Both the position numbers and the translations under genes were made by a program. Under the pieces are notes generated by a model. The model ran no database searches, was not told where the DNA came from, and worked only from the letters and a program-made list of their open reading frames with translations. A stretch of 64,000 nucleotides of DNA, from NCBI GenBank assembly GCA_951812925.1, contig OX638370.1, positions 83,000,004 to 83,064,003 on the forward strand. The letters run 5' to 3'. This document shows positions 36,010 through 48,600 of the stretch, one piece after another (the stretch's first letter is position 1; each line of letters begins with the position of its first letter). Source of the DNA: Calliopum simillimum (lineage: Eukaryota > Arthropoda > Insecta > Diptera > Lauxaniidae).

Positions 36010-37163
36010 TAGGGTAAGCCTATCTCTCCGGGCACCTTTTTTGTTGAACTGCTATAAAACCAAAATCAAAAGGCATTTTTAAAGAAATTAAACAGGAATT
36101 TATTCTTTAATTAATTTAAAACAACAAAAAAAGTACTTAAAATAATTAAAAATTATTGCAAAAACTGATGTTTTTTTTTTTCATTGTAAAAAAATGCTAT
36201 AAAGTGCCAAATCACCCGAGACTATGGTAGATATGGCACCATATCATGAGTACATTGGCACCCTAGGTAGCCTTTAAGTTTTATTACCAGAATTGTCGCA
36301 AGTTTTCGTATAAGATGCACATGTGCCGAAATGCACCTATCAGATTCATCCATCTTCGTATAAAATATTTTCTTCACCTTCATCGGAAGAAGCATAACTA
36401 GTAACCACCTTACATTTATAAGTCCTCTTCCTTAGAACCACCACAGCTACGTTGCATTGGTTGTGTTTTCCGCTTTAAGTTTTTATTTTTCTGCTGGACC
36501 AAATAATCAGAATTCATACAGTTTATTCTCTTTTGTTCAGTTTAGAGTTTTTCGAAGTCGTTGGGACCGGGGAGATTTCACTAAACACCTTTTTTGAGTT
36601 GTGCCACTTGTAATCAAAGTTTTCACAAATTTTTCTAAAGTATTAGAGCAAACCTTGAATTAATCAGTTAAAAATTAACTAATGGTCCTACCTAACTAAA
36701 ATTCTGCGATTCTGAAGTGACTGTACATTCAAGCGCTTCATATTTGTACTCCCAAATATCTAATAACATGCAAACAGAGAAATGCCACCAGAACCATATC
36801 ACCCGCATTAAAGGGGTGCCATTTCTCCTTTTCAGTAGGTATATACTGAGGATAAATGCAACGAAACGAATTATCATGTTCACATTCAAATTCTGGTTGT
36901 TTTTTTAAGATATATGCACCATAGAGCTGTATAAAATTCACACTGCTCTGTTGCCATCTTGGAATATATGTAAAACAAAAGTGAGTCATGTCCGTTTCCA
37001 AATTTTTTTTAAAAACCCCAAACAGCCAACTACTCACCACGAAGTCTCTCGCGCAGGTGAATTAAACTGTGTCCTTATTTGAATGCTATGAAAGCTGAAA
37101 GCATTAAAATCGAATGGGGTGCCATATCACCTGGGGGTGCCACATCTTCCGTGTTTACCCCTT
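36010..37163. repeat. Possible DNA element with GGGTAA-type ends
   Basis: The left agggtaagcctatctctccg and the inverse of the right end (ggggtaaacacggaagatgt) are similar. GGTGCCATAT/ATATGGCACC words recur inside (36225, 36800, 37115). Boundaries are uncertain. Confidence 0.35.
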
Positions 37164-37391
37164 TAGAAAACAAAAGTAATAACAAAAATATTTACATGAA
37201 AAGAATAATAGCCCAGGAAAATAAGACGAAAAAAGAGCTGCTGTGCGAAATAATTCCAAGTGAATTTTTTTCATCGAAATTGTCCTTAATAAAGCATGAT
37301 GAATAATGTGTAAAAAGTCCATTGTGCGCATAAAAAGTTATTCAGGCTCAAAGGTCGCTAAAATCAGTTTTTTGCAAATATGTCGCTGACG

Positions 37392-39000
37392 CAAACATTT
37401 CCAGAAATATTTTTCTCCACAGTTTTGTAACACAGGAAATTTCCTATGTAAAGATGTAAAAAATGTTTTTGTGTAGCTTATAGTTTAGGAGATAACTCAA
37501 TTTAAAAAGTTGTGCACAGTTTTTATATGTAAATATTTTACTTTTAAAATTGCGAATACTCTTTAACGAGGAGTCGTACAAAAAAAAAATTAAAAAACCG
37601 TTCAAAAGAGAATTGGATTTTGTATACACCGTATTAAATTTTTTTTGGAGCCACTCATGGTCTAAAAGATATTCCTCAAAAACCGTTAAGGTCTCGAAAA
37701 TACTGGTTTTTGAACGATATCTCTGAAACGGTAAGTCATACGATAGGTTAGGTTAGGTTTAAGTGGCGGCAAGTTAGCCACACATAGACCAAAAAGGTCC
37801 ATAGTGATACCACATCATCCCGGACGTTGAGTCGCGTGGATGTAATTAAATAGATGTAATAATGAGGTTTCAGCCCTCTTCAGGCTTGAGCGTGAAGGCT
37901 TTAGAAGCCATTGCGAAGTTTTTTATTGGTTTTAGACTAGTATCTGCAAGTTCTTCAAGATTGTTAAAAAACAATTGTCCAAGGGTTTTAAATCTGGTTC
38001 TGCAAAGCGCTGGGCAAAAACACAGTAGATGTTCCAAATTCTCCTCTTCGTCTTCATTACACCATCGACACCTACTATCCGCTAGAATGCCCATTCTGTG
38101 AGCATGATAACCAATAAGACAGTGTCCAGTGATGGCTCCTACAACCGTTCTACATGTTTTACGAGATAAAGAGAGAAGGTAGTCGGTTTTATCTTTACAG
38201 AAAGTTGGGAAAAAATTTTTGGTTATTTTGCTAGTATTTGAGTTGATCCATTTTAGGTTAGCCTCACAGTTAAGCGATTTCTGATATAAAACGTTGTGGT
38301 GCTGTAAGGGAAGTGATACGCTTAACGGTTCACCATCGAGTAGCACACCTGCTTTTGCCTGTTCATCAGCAATTTCGTTGCCCTCGTTGTCATACGATAA
38401 AAAGCAACAGAATCAATTTTGTAGAGAATCACAAGATCTACAAAAAATAAGCCATATGTGTACATATTGAAGTAACCGTTTAGAAGTTATTCAATAAAAA
38501 CCGGTTTTTTGCCATTTAAAGGTTTTTTTTGAATATCATCTATACGGTTACTTCCATGTGTACACATATGGATTATTTGTTGTAGATCTTGTGATTCTCT
38601 ACAAAATTTATGCTATTGCTTTTTATCGTATGACTTACCGTTTCAGAGACATCGTTCAAAAACCAGTATTTTCGAGACCTTATCAGTTTTTGAAGAATAT
38701 CTTTTAGACCATGAGTGGCTCCAAAAAAAGTTTAATACGCTGTATACAGAATCCAATTATCTTTTGAACGGTTTTTTAATTTTTTGTGTACGACTCCTCG
38801 TTAAAGAGTATTCGCAATTTTAAAAGTAAAATATTTTAATATGAACTTATACGTAGCATTTACATATACAAACTGTGCACAACTTTTTAAATTGAGTTAT
38901 CTCCTAAACTATAAGCTACACAAAAACATTTTTTACATCTTTACATAGGAAATTTCCTGTGTTACAAAATTGTGGAGAAAAATATTTCTGTAAATGTTTG
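37392..39000. repeat. Long foldback element split by a LINE
   Basis: Left arm 37392-37745 continues at 38400-38508 after the LINE. The right arm (about 38517-39000) is its inverse: caaacatttccagaaatatt pairs with aatatttctgtaaatgtttg, and agccactcatggtct with agaccatgagtggct. The loop is about 10 bp. The arms of about 465-485 bp have only scattered mismatches and small indels. Confidence 0.88.
37746..38388 (-). mobile_element. 5'-truncated Jockey/R1-type LINE with 11-bp target duplication
   Basis: Flanked by the duplication gtcatacgata (37735-37745, 38389-38399). The minus strand encodes GNEIADEQAK, the end of an RNase H domain with its Asp, then VLLDGEPLSVSLPLQHH and a C-terminal Cys/His motif CRWCNEDEEENLEHLLCFC to a stop at 37870. 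The 3' end consists of a short cctaacctaacc tail instead of poly-A. Only the last ~170 codons are present. Confidence 0.87.
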
Positions 39001-39449
39001 TTTTTTAAATTTTAATATACAAAAATTAACTTGAATAGTTTCTTACAAATTGTACCAGTGATTTTTGAATACACCCACAGTCATTTGCATAATAGTTAAG
39101 ATTATTACTCATGATAACAATTTCATTCTATTTCAATTATCTTAAAAATGATGTTGACTTTTATTATAAAGTAAATAACTTTGTCAAATTGACTTAAGGC
39201 AACTTGAAGAGCATAAACGTTATTGCCAAGCACACAAAGCAAAGCATATTTGCAGAGTAGTTTATTATGCAAATATCTATGTATTGTATGTCTTTTTTTT
39301 ATAAATGTGTGAATGTAAATGTGTGCTGGCATATGTGGTTGTTTGTTTGCGTGTATTTTTGATATCTCAGTTCTCATGTTTATTTTTCTAACACCACCGG
39401 AGTATCTTTAATAATGAATATTTCTGTATTTTTCTCTTCTTCGTTTTAG

Positions 39450-39689
39450 GTTTTGCATCACAAGTGAAATGAAATAAACACGATAGACGAAAGGAACCCA
39501 CATTATTCACACTTGAAGCAGCTTTAAGGATATTTTTTTTTAGTTTTATACGCAAAACAAATTTTTTTGATATATAAATACACACGCACACACAGACACC
39601 ACACGAATACATTGACAACGGCACAGCAGCCAGCAACCTTCCAAAAGCAGCAGCAACGCACCAGCACCATCACCAGCAACAGCAACATA
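39450..39689 (+). other. Dg: Probable Dg 5' UTR portion of exon 1
   Basis: A good 3' splice site (pyrimidine run ending tcgttttag at 39441-39449) precedes this stretch, which leads without a strong internal splice signal to the Dg start codon. It contains a short CA-rich tract and CAG/CAA-rich sequence typical of fly leaders. The presence of an acceptor suggests that at least one non-coding exon and the promoter lie further upstream; I could not identify them. Confidence 0.5.
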
Positions 39690-42600
39690 ATGGCGGCAAC
39701 GTTGCCAAAGTTTGAATTCTTCTTATCAGCAACATTTTGTATGCTCTGCTTCTTCTTGAGTATCGCATGCGCTGAGCGCGATTTTAATTTTAACGACTCA
39801 CAGGTGAGTAATTAAGGTGGCCCAATGCTTTGATAAACACGATAATGAACTGACAATGACAAGGTGTAGAAGCAGAAGAAGTGACAGCAATCATTTTTAG
39901 TAAGAGGGGCGTGAGCGCAAAAGAGATGTTTTTACAATATGTCATTTCTGTTTTTTTTTTGTAGATTAGAAATTAGTGTTTTGTTTTTAAGAAGAAATCA
40001 AGGAAAACATGTTTGTCTTAAATTTTGTTGCTGTTGACATTTATTGTTGCATAATTGTAGCTGTGCGCTACTTTTGAGAAAATAAAAATTGGGTTTTCCA
40101 TTATTTTTCAGTACAAAATTTTCAGCAGCAGCAGCTGTCATTCTGTAAACATTCAAATGTATTAACATGTGTAATGCATTATATATTTTTTTTTTTAATT
40201 TGGTTTTTAATCCAAGGGCTTTTTATTCAGTATTTCTTTGGTGTTCAATTTTCTTAAAAAATATTCTGTCTTTAATGTACACTGTTGATGTTATAAATCA
40301 AAATGATTTATCCCAAAAATTTTCTGATATCATCTACAATATAAATTTATTTATGTGGTTTTGTTTTCTTTGATCATCCATTAAAAATTGCTTAAACAAT
40401 GAAAGTTTGCATACCATCGAAGAAGTTCAATGGCTGCTCCAAAATTATTTCTGACTCGGCTGTTGTTAAAAAAAAGAAAAGTAACTGACAGCTTTTTTTG
40501 AAGATAAATTTTATGGGTTTGTATACAATAAGGAATTTTAATAATAAAAAAGATAATCAAAACAACTTTTTTGAATTCTTTACTATCCCGGACGTTGACG
40601 AGGAAAAAATAAATTCTACAAAACCGTCATTTGCTGAATTTTAGTAAAAATTTGTTTTCAGAGAAACTGAAACTAAGGTATGTACTCGAAAAAAATGAGT
40701 CTAAAAAAATGGGTATAAAACGTTTATTTTTTGGCCAAAAAAAAAAGATAGCAATACATTTTTTGAAGCTCAAGGGTATTTCTTTAAGAAAATGAAAAGG
40801 TTTGCTCATTTGGTTGAGATATATGCAAAATATCATAACTTTGAATTAACACCTGCCATTAGGCTCTGCACATCACTTTGGGTGGCCTGGGAAGATACCT
40901 TGATCCATTTTTGTTTAAGTTACTTTAATTTTTTGACAACTTTCTTCGTTTTTAGCAATTTTTTAATCATTAAAGCCCAGTAATTTCCAATCGGCCGAAG
41001 CTCAGTGCAATTGGAAGGATTTGCATTTTTCGGTACAACATTGACCCCATTCACTTCATACCAATTCATGGCCAATTTGCCATAGTAACAACTCGCCAAA
41101 TCTGGCCAAAATATCACAGGATTTTCATTAAGTCCTATCATCAGCAGACGTTTCTGTTAGTACTTTTTCACATAAATTTGATAGTAAATTGTACCAGTTG
41201 TGACAAATACTGAGCTCTTCAAACCGCATTTACAAATTGCTTGCTAAACCTAATATGTTTTTTTCAAACGTCCACTTTTTTTTTGCCTTAAATTTAGCGC
41301 AATATCGTCTTTCTTCTTTGCGGTGTAAAGATGTTGACCCGGAGGCTTTTAAAGTCAGCTTTGACGTAAGTTGCGTCGTCCATTAAAAAGAATTCAAAAT
41401 TGTGTACAAAACGGTCGTAGAGCTTTCGTTAGCGAGTTTTAGCAGCTGTGTTTTGCTTATCTTCCGATTTGGTGCCAGTAGTACTTTATATGATTGAAAA
41501 CCTTTCTCTGTGCAAACTTTCTGTACTTTTCCGGGCGACATATGTACTTTTTTAGTCACATCTTTAATGGAGAGTCCAGTATTTTTTTTATAGGCACGTA
41601 ACACTTCTTTTGCTTTTTCCTCTGAGGTAAATCCATTTTTTCGAACACTTCCAGGTTTCCTTTCCATAGTTAATCGTTCACTAAAGTTTTTAAGTACGCA
41701 AGCTCTCGTTGATTTTGCAATATTTATACATTATGCAATGTTTTTGTGAGACAAATGTGGAAAATCGTGTTTTTTGCGCACAATTAAATCGTATCAAATT
41801 TTCTTTCGATGAACTCATTTTGAAAACTTCAAAATTCTAAAAAAACCAATGATGAAGACATGATGAAGATGCAAGACAAAGAATTCTAAAACGATTGCAT
41901 CTGTCACATAAACTTTAACTTTAATATTTAACGCGACACTCTTTATTTACTGCGACTACTTTTTTTCGAGTACATACCTTAAATTGAAAGTCCTGAAACG
42001 TTTATTAGAGCTCCACAGATCGAAAATTTTGACTTTTGTTGGGCTATACAGGCTGTCCAGTTAACTTATGTAATTTCCGAATATATTTAGACCAAAACTT
42101 TTTTTTTGTTGTGAAAGTCATTTTGTTCTACTCTACTACACATTTCGACTCTTTATTGAAAACTAACAAATTTACTCAGATTATCGAGAGTATAAGCCCA
42201 CAACATACTTCTGCGAATAAGGAGATACTCTGCACTTTCCCGTTTCTTTGAAAAGTCAATGTGACAAACATCACAAAGTATAGCATGTTTGTCAAAATGA
42301 GTCATTGAAAAAATATGTTTGGCTCAAAATCGCCAAGGTGGGAAATTGTAAGATTGATTTTTTAATAAAATATATCACAAGCAATTATCATGGCAATTAG
42401 CTTATACGAGGGGCACTATTTATGTTTCGGAAACTGGCAACACTGATGGTAATAGCTAAAATCGGGCAACACCATAATAAAGTTTGACATTTTTTAGCAT
42501 AAATGTACTCACAACGTTTTGATGTACAAGTGCTATTTTTTTTTTATTTACAGTGATCCAAAAAAATTAATTTTTCCATTGATAATTTAAGCGATTGATA

Positions 42601-45600
42601 AATTATGGGGTTTCCAACGAGAACAAACGTTTTTTACAACTAAGTGTTCATGCAAAATCTAATGTATTGAAGTGGAACTTTTCTGCAAAGATGCCTCTAT
42701 CTCATAATATGTCACATGACGATCTTGGATTATCAGTTCATGTACTGCATCGATGTTTTTGTGGCACAGCAACCGATTTTGGACGGCAGTCACGGAATTC
42801 GTCGGCGACCAAACTATGACCACGATTGAATTCACTATACCAGCCATATACTGCGGTTTTAATGGTGCTTTATCGCCATACAAAGTATGAGTTCAACGAC
42901 ACATTCTTGTTGAGATAATCCACGTCAAAAGTTGTGAAAAATAATCCAATAAAAACCTTTCCTTGAAATTTCCATTTTTTCGCCAAATTGATTTTCTTAA
43001 CTCTGTAAACAAAACAAATAGCACTTGTACATCAAAACGTTGTGAGTACGTTTATGCTTAAAATTGTAAAACTTTATTATGGTGTTGCCAGATTTTAGCT
43101 ATTGACATTAGTGTTGCCAGTTCCCGAAATATAAATAGTGCCCTACGTGTTGCAGCTTAATCTGTGTTTAACCAACCCTGTATTGGAGCCAGCACAGAAT
43201 TCATTACTTTCTGTGTTATATTGCTTTCCATCAAAGCTTTCACTGAAAATAGTCATTTCGGGAACGTTTTTGAAAAGTTCATGAAAGGTCCAAAGATGTG
43301 TTTTTTTTTTTTTGCTTATTATTATTTCAAAGAATATACTTATAATAAATCAGAAAATAAAAAAACAACTTGCAAACAAAAATCCTACTGAAGTAGTGAC
43401 TCCCCAATAAAATAAATTTTACCTTTTAGTACAATCATTTGGTAGTTACCTGGAAAGTTTTGCGGGATTTTTGCAAATGAGTTATTTTATAGATTTCGAT
43501 GTGCTCTTTCAGAATTTCAACTTTGCTACCTCGAGTCGTGTTCGCTCGCGCCGCCATATTGGAAAAATGGCGTCCAAAATTAGTTTTTTACAAATATCTC
43601 TTTATCGGTTACATTTAGAGAAAAATATTGTGGCGCAATATTGTAGCTTATAAAATTTTCTATAAAAATGGCCTCTAAATTGTTTTCGTACGACTAATAA
43701 CTCAGGAGATATCCAAATTCAAAATCTGAAAAAAATTAGTAAATTGTGCATTCCGCTTATGAGTAGGCACAGTGATGTGTTGAGCTTAAAATTACGATAA
43801 CTCATGAACGGTGAGTCACACGTTCGAAGCAAAAACACTTGTTTATAGGGAATTACCTCCACTATCAGCCACCTTTTTTTCAAAATAGCTTCAAAACGGT
43901 TCGTCCTAGAAAAAAAAATTTTCATGCATTTCGTAGAACGTTCATTTCCCTTTAAGGGTCTCTCCGAACTGTTTTTTCGTCTGACTTACCGTTCATGAGA
44001 TATCGCGTCTTGAAAATTATTCAAAATTGAACTTTGTACTATGCTCCAAACAATGTTAAATTTTGAATGATTTTCTAGTCGCGATATCTCATGAAGGGTA
44101 AGTCTGACGAAAAAACAATTCGGAGAGACCTTTATAAGGAATTAAACGTTCTACAATATGCATGAAAATTTTTTTTTCTAGGACGAACCGTTTTGGAGCT
44201 ATTTTGAAAAAAAAGTTTTTTCTAAATTTTAGGTTTGTTGACAAAATATCTCGTGAACTATAGGTCATGTGAAAAAAAAGTAAAACGTGGCTTATAGTGG
44301 AGGTAATTCCCTATAAACAAGTGTTTTTGCTTTGAACGTGTGACTCACCATTCATGGGTTATCGCAATTTTAAGCTCAACACATCACTGTGCCTACTCAT
44401 AAGCGGCATGCACAATTTACTAATTTTTTTCAAATTTTGAATTAGGATATCTCCTGAGTTATAAGTCGTACGAAAACAAGTTAGAGGCCATTTTTATAGA
44501 AAATTTTATAAGCTACAATATTGCGCCACAATATTTTTCTCTAAATGTAACCGTTAAAGAGATATTTGTAAAAAACTGATTTTGGACGCCATTTTTCCAA
44601 TATGGCGGCTCGAGCGAACACGACTCGAGGTAGCAAAGTTGAAATTCTGAAAGAGCACATCGAAATCTATAAAATAACTCATTTGCAAAAATCCCACAAA
44701 ACATTCCAGGTAACATCATTTTATTCTCCCAAATGATTGTACTATTTCTGTTTTAGTAAATTCAGAAATTTCAAATAGCCTCGCAGTATAGTAATTTTTT
44801 TAAAAAATTGAAGTGTTAATTACCTTACTGTAAAGTTCAAACAAAAAAATAAATATAAGAAACGAAATGTTCGCATTAGGATTCGAACTGGGGTCCGTCC
44901 GTGTGATAATTTTATTTTTACTTACAATTACAAACTTATAAGACCTGTACACACTAGAGCTGTCGGATCACGTGAATTCGTACTACACGTGAGTACGTGA
45001 ATTCACGAACAGGGGTACGAAATCACGTACCCCCAAATCACGTGAATTTGAGGTTCGCACAGGTACGTGAATTTGGTACTATTCGTACCTCGTACTTTTC
45101 GTACCTCGTACTTTTCGTACTTTTCGTACTTCGTACTTAGTACTTTTCGTACTTCGTAAGTACGAAAGCTGTGTGTACTACACACACCACTGACCTATAT
45201 GATGAAGAGGTACAGACATACAATTCTGACTGAAACTATAATTTTCTTTACCTATAGGAAAATTTTGACAATTAAGAGTTAATATTAATTTATTATTTCA
45301 CTATATTTTATTTGTAAATATTACTTTACTTTACGTTTGTTTATTTATGTTTGGAATTTAGTGTTAATTACTTTAATTTTTTTACTACTCGAGTAGAGTA
45401 AAAGTTATGATACTCATTTTTCTTTGTGCAGATCATAAGTATATGTATTTACATTTAATATCGTGTTTGTGCAATGCCAACCCGAAAAAGTTTATACGGA
45501 ACATAAATCAAGTCTAGCGATCATTTCAAATAGTAGCCGAAAAATTACAGATACATTTTATTTTATGGGTTGCATTTATTGCTACTCGTAGAAGTCTGGT

Positions 45601-48600
45601 GTTTAATTATACGTGCTGCTATTGCCAAATATTAATGTCTCCCAAAAGGCCTTAAATGAAGACGCGCGCCGCCTAAACAAATTTTTCTTTTATTATTTTA
45701 TTAACACTGCAAAACAGGTCATATATAGTATATATCTTGGTATATATTTTAATTTTTTTTTCGTTTTGATATGTTGTGTACTCATACGTCGTATATCTTA
45801 TTTTTAAGTGTTATCTTATAATATGCTTTTCTGATAAGTGAAATTACATATACGCGTACGTAGTATATGTTTTGTTAAATATTGTGTAAGAAATTCTATA
45901 CAAATATTTTTCAATTTAAAGTTAACCTTCAATGTATGGTTTGTTTTTTTTGTTTTTCAAAATTTAAAAACAAAAATTCGTGCAGCTTTTCATTCTTGTG
46001 AAAATCGAATTTTTACAAAAGAACGTGACCTAGACCTTTCTAAATGGAAAATTGTTTTCATTGTAGCAATTAAAGTGTTTGAAACACGTAAACGTCTAAA
46101 TACAACTTAATTTTCTTAGAATTTTTATGGCTTAACTTAAATCAAAAAGAAACTATTCTTTTAGAAAGACGCAATAAATAATATTGCCTGACTACATGCG
46201 AAGCCAGCCACTGGCGCAACAGCAGCAATACGTAAATGATTTCCAGATTTTTGCCATTGCTGTTGCAAAATTTAAAATTTTTTAACATCAAAGATAAAAC
46301 CAGAAACAGCACCACCAGAGCAGCAACAGCAAAATGCCAACAACAAAAATATACAAAAATAACAGCAACAATAATAATAACAACGACAGCAACAACAACG
46401 TCGTAGCATGCCAACAAGATGTTAAAATTAAATATTTTTACTTTAAAAACAGTATTTTTTTGAATTTTTTGGTTTTTTTTTAAAGCGAAAAATACGGAAA
46501 AAAAATCAATAAATAAATGATTGATTTAATGAGTGATCAAATGAACGCTTGATGGAAACGCTGCTAAAAACAATTGAAACCAATCAAATTCATAACGAAT
46601 CACAACGAATACAACAGCAAAAGAAGCAAAACATTTTACTTATAAATAAATGCTTTATTGCTTAACTTAACAGTAGTCTGAAGTAGATTTTGAAATCCAA
46701 AGAAGCCGGTATATACGACTGAATATATCAATAAAAATGAAAATAATGTCAAGCAGTTGCATTTTACACAGACACTGGTTGACAAAACATGACGAATTTT
46801 AGAAAAATTAAAAATTTAATATCTTTATGGCCTGAAATTAAAAAAAAAATTATGATTCCTGGAATGATGGAATCAACAAATGAATCATTGCTTGTGCTAT
46901 CGAATGTGTGAATTTTAATCTCTGCCAATGAAATTCAAAAGTTATCCGTTCCTTGGAAACTATCTGTTATATATGTAGTAAAGCTTAGTATTTAGATTAC
47001 ACTGTTGTAGTTGGAGAGACGGAAGACAGATCGTTCTTATCTCATTCGGTTAGAATTAATTGGTATGTATTAATCGTTTTGCTGAATTAGCTTGTGATCC
47101 CGTACATAAAATCGAAAACGTTTATTGCAAATGCTGGAAACATTTGCTTTATTCTTGAAGCTATCCATTAAAACCGTTAGTACCACTGGAATCCTTGTAT
47201 CGAAATTGGGTTAGAACGGCCTGTCTACCGTCTGTCAAAAAAGGGGTTCAAAAAATTACAACTAGAGCGGTAACTAAATGAACTTGTGCATGCAAAATAT
47301 GAATACCGACAACTGCCCAGATTATTATATTTGAGACCCCAAGCAATGCGAAACTGGATGTTGCTTAAAACTGTGTTGGCCTTTTTTTATTGTTCTGGTA
47401 CCGATAATAATACCAGCACACGAAAAAAATAAAAGTGGCCTGTACATTTGCCCAGTCAATTGATGAGCAAACCAAGACCATAGCAGTCTTTGTCTTGATC
47501 TTGCACATTGAGTGTTGGTCTTGTTTTTGATATTGAGTCTTGGTCTTGATCTTGATCTTGGTCTCGGTCTTGGTCTCTGTCTAAAAAAAAAAAAAATTCT
47601 AGAGATTATTGATTTTGAAGTCTTATTTTTCCAAAGCATTTGTGTTTTTAAGATGCCAAATTTCAAATTGAGGGATGATTTTATCCTCGAAATGGGCGTG
47701 AAACATCTATTGACTGACTATAAATTACCAAGACTGCACGCGACAATCGTCAAGACCAAGACTGCTATGGTCTTGGCCTTGGCCATGCAATGATATCAGC
47801 GTCTTGGTCTTGGTCTCGAAAAATTACAAAGACCAAGAACAAAACTCAAGACCGAGACTAATTTCGCTCATCACTAGACCAGACACATCTATTTATATGT
47901 ATTTTGGTGCGCTGAATCCGAATTGCTCATATACCCTCAAAATTATGAGACATACTTGCTTGAAGTGGCAGTAAGCGTTGTTTCCAGGCAGTTCCAGGAA
48001 AAGCTGTAGCTTTTTTTTTTCAATGGCATCGAATAGCCATAATATTCCTTATCAAACTATACCCCAAACTTTTCCGATTGAACTCGCGCTTTCCGAGTTA
48101 AGTACCTTTGAAGTAAAGAGACATAATTTTTGTATTACATCGATTTTACGCTACAAATGTAATGTAGGCCTTTGTATGGGGGCTGTGATGCGTTTGTTTC
48201 AAAGGGTGATTTCTCGGCAAGTAAGAGTCCAATCGGAAAACTTTGAAGGTGTAGTTTGATAAGGTGAAAACAGCGTTTCCTGCGACTTCAAGCAAGGATA
48301 TCTCGAAATTTTGAGGATATATGAGAAATTCTAACCTCGGATTCGGACTCAGCGCACCAAAATCTATATATAAATAGGCAAACGAAATCGGTTCAGTCCC
48401 CGTTTCTATGCCTAAATCTCATCATATTCGCAAAATTTGTTTTTGTTGAAAAGGATGTGAGGAGCAGTGCTTAGGATTTTTTTTTAAGTGGGCGATGCCA
48501 CGCCCCTAAATGGAAAAAATGCTCTCACAGTTAAACCACTACATCGACTGTTATGAAATTTAGTTTGGAGATAGGGTTAGCACAAAGGAACGATAACATG

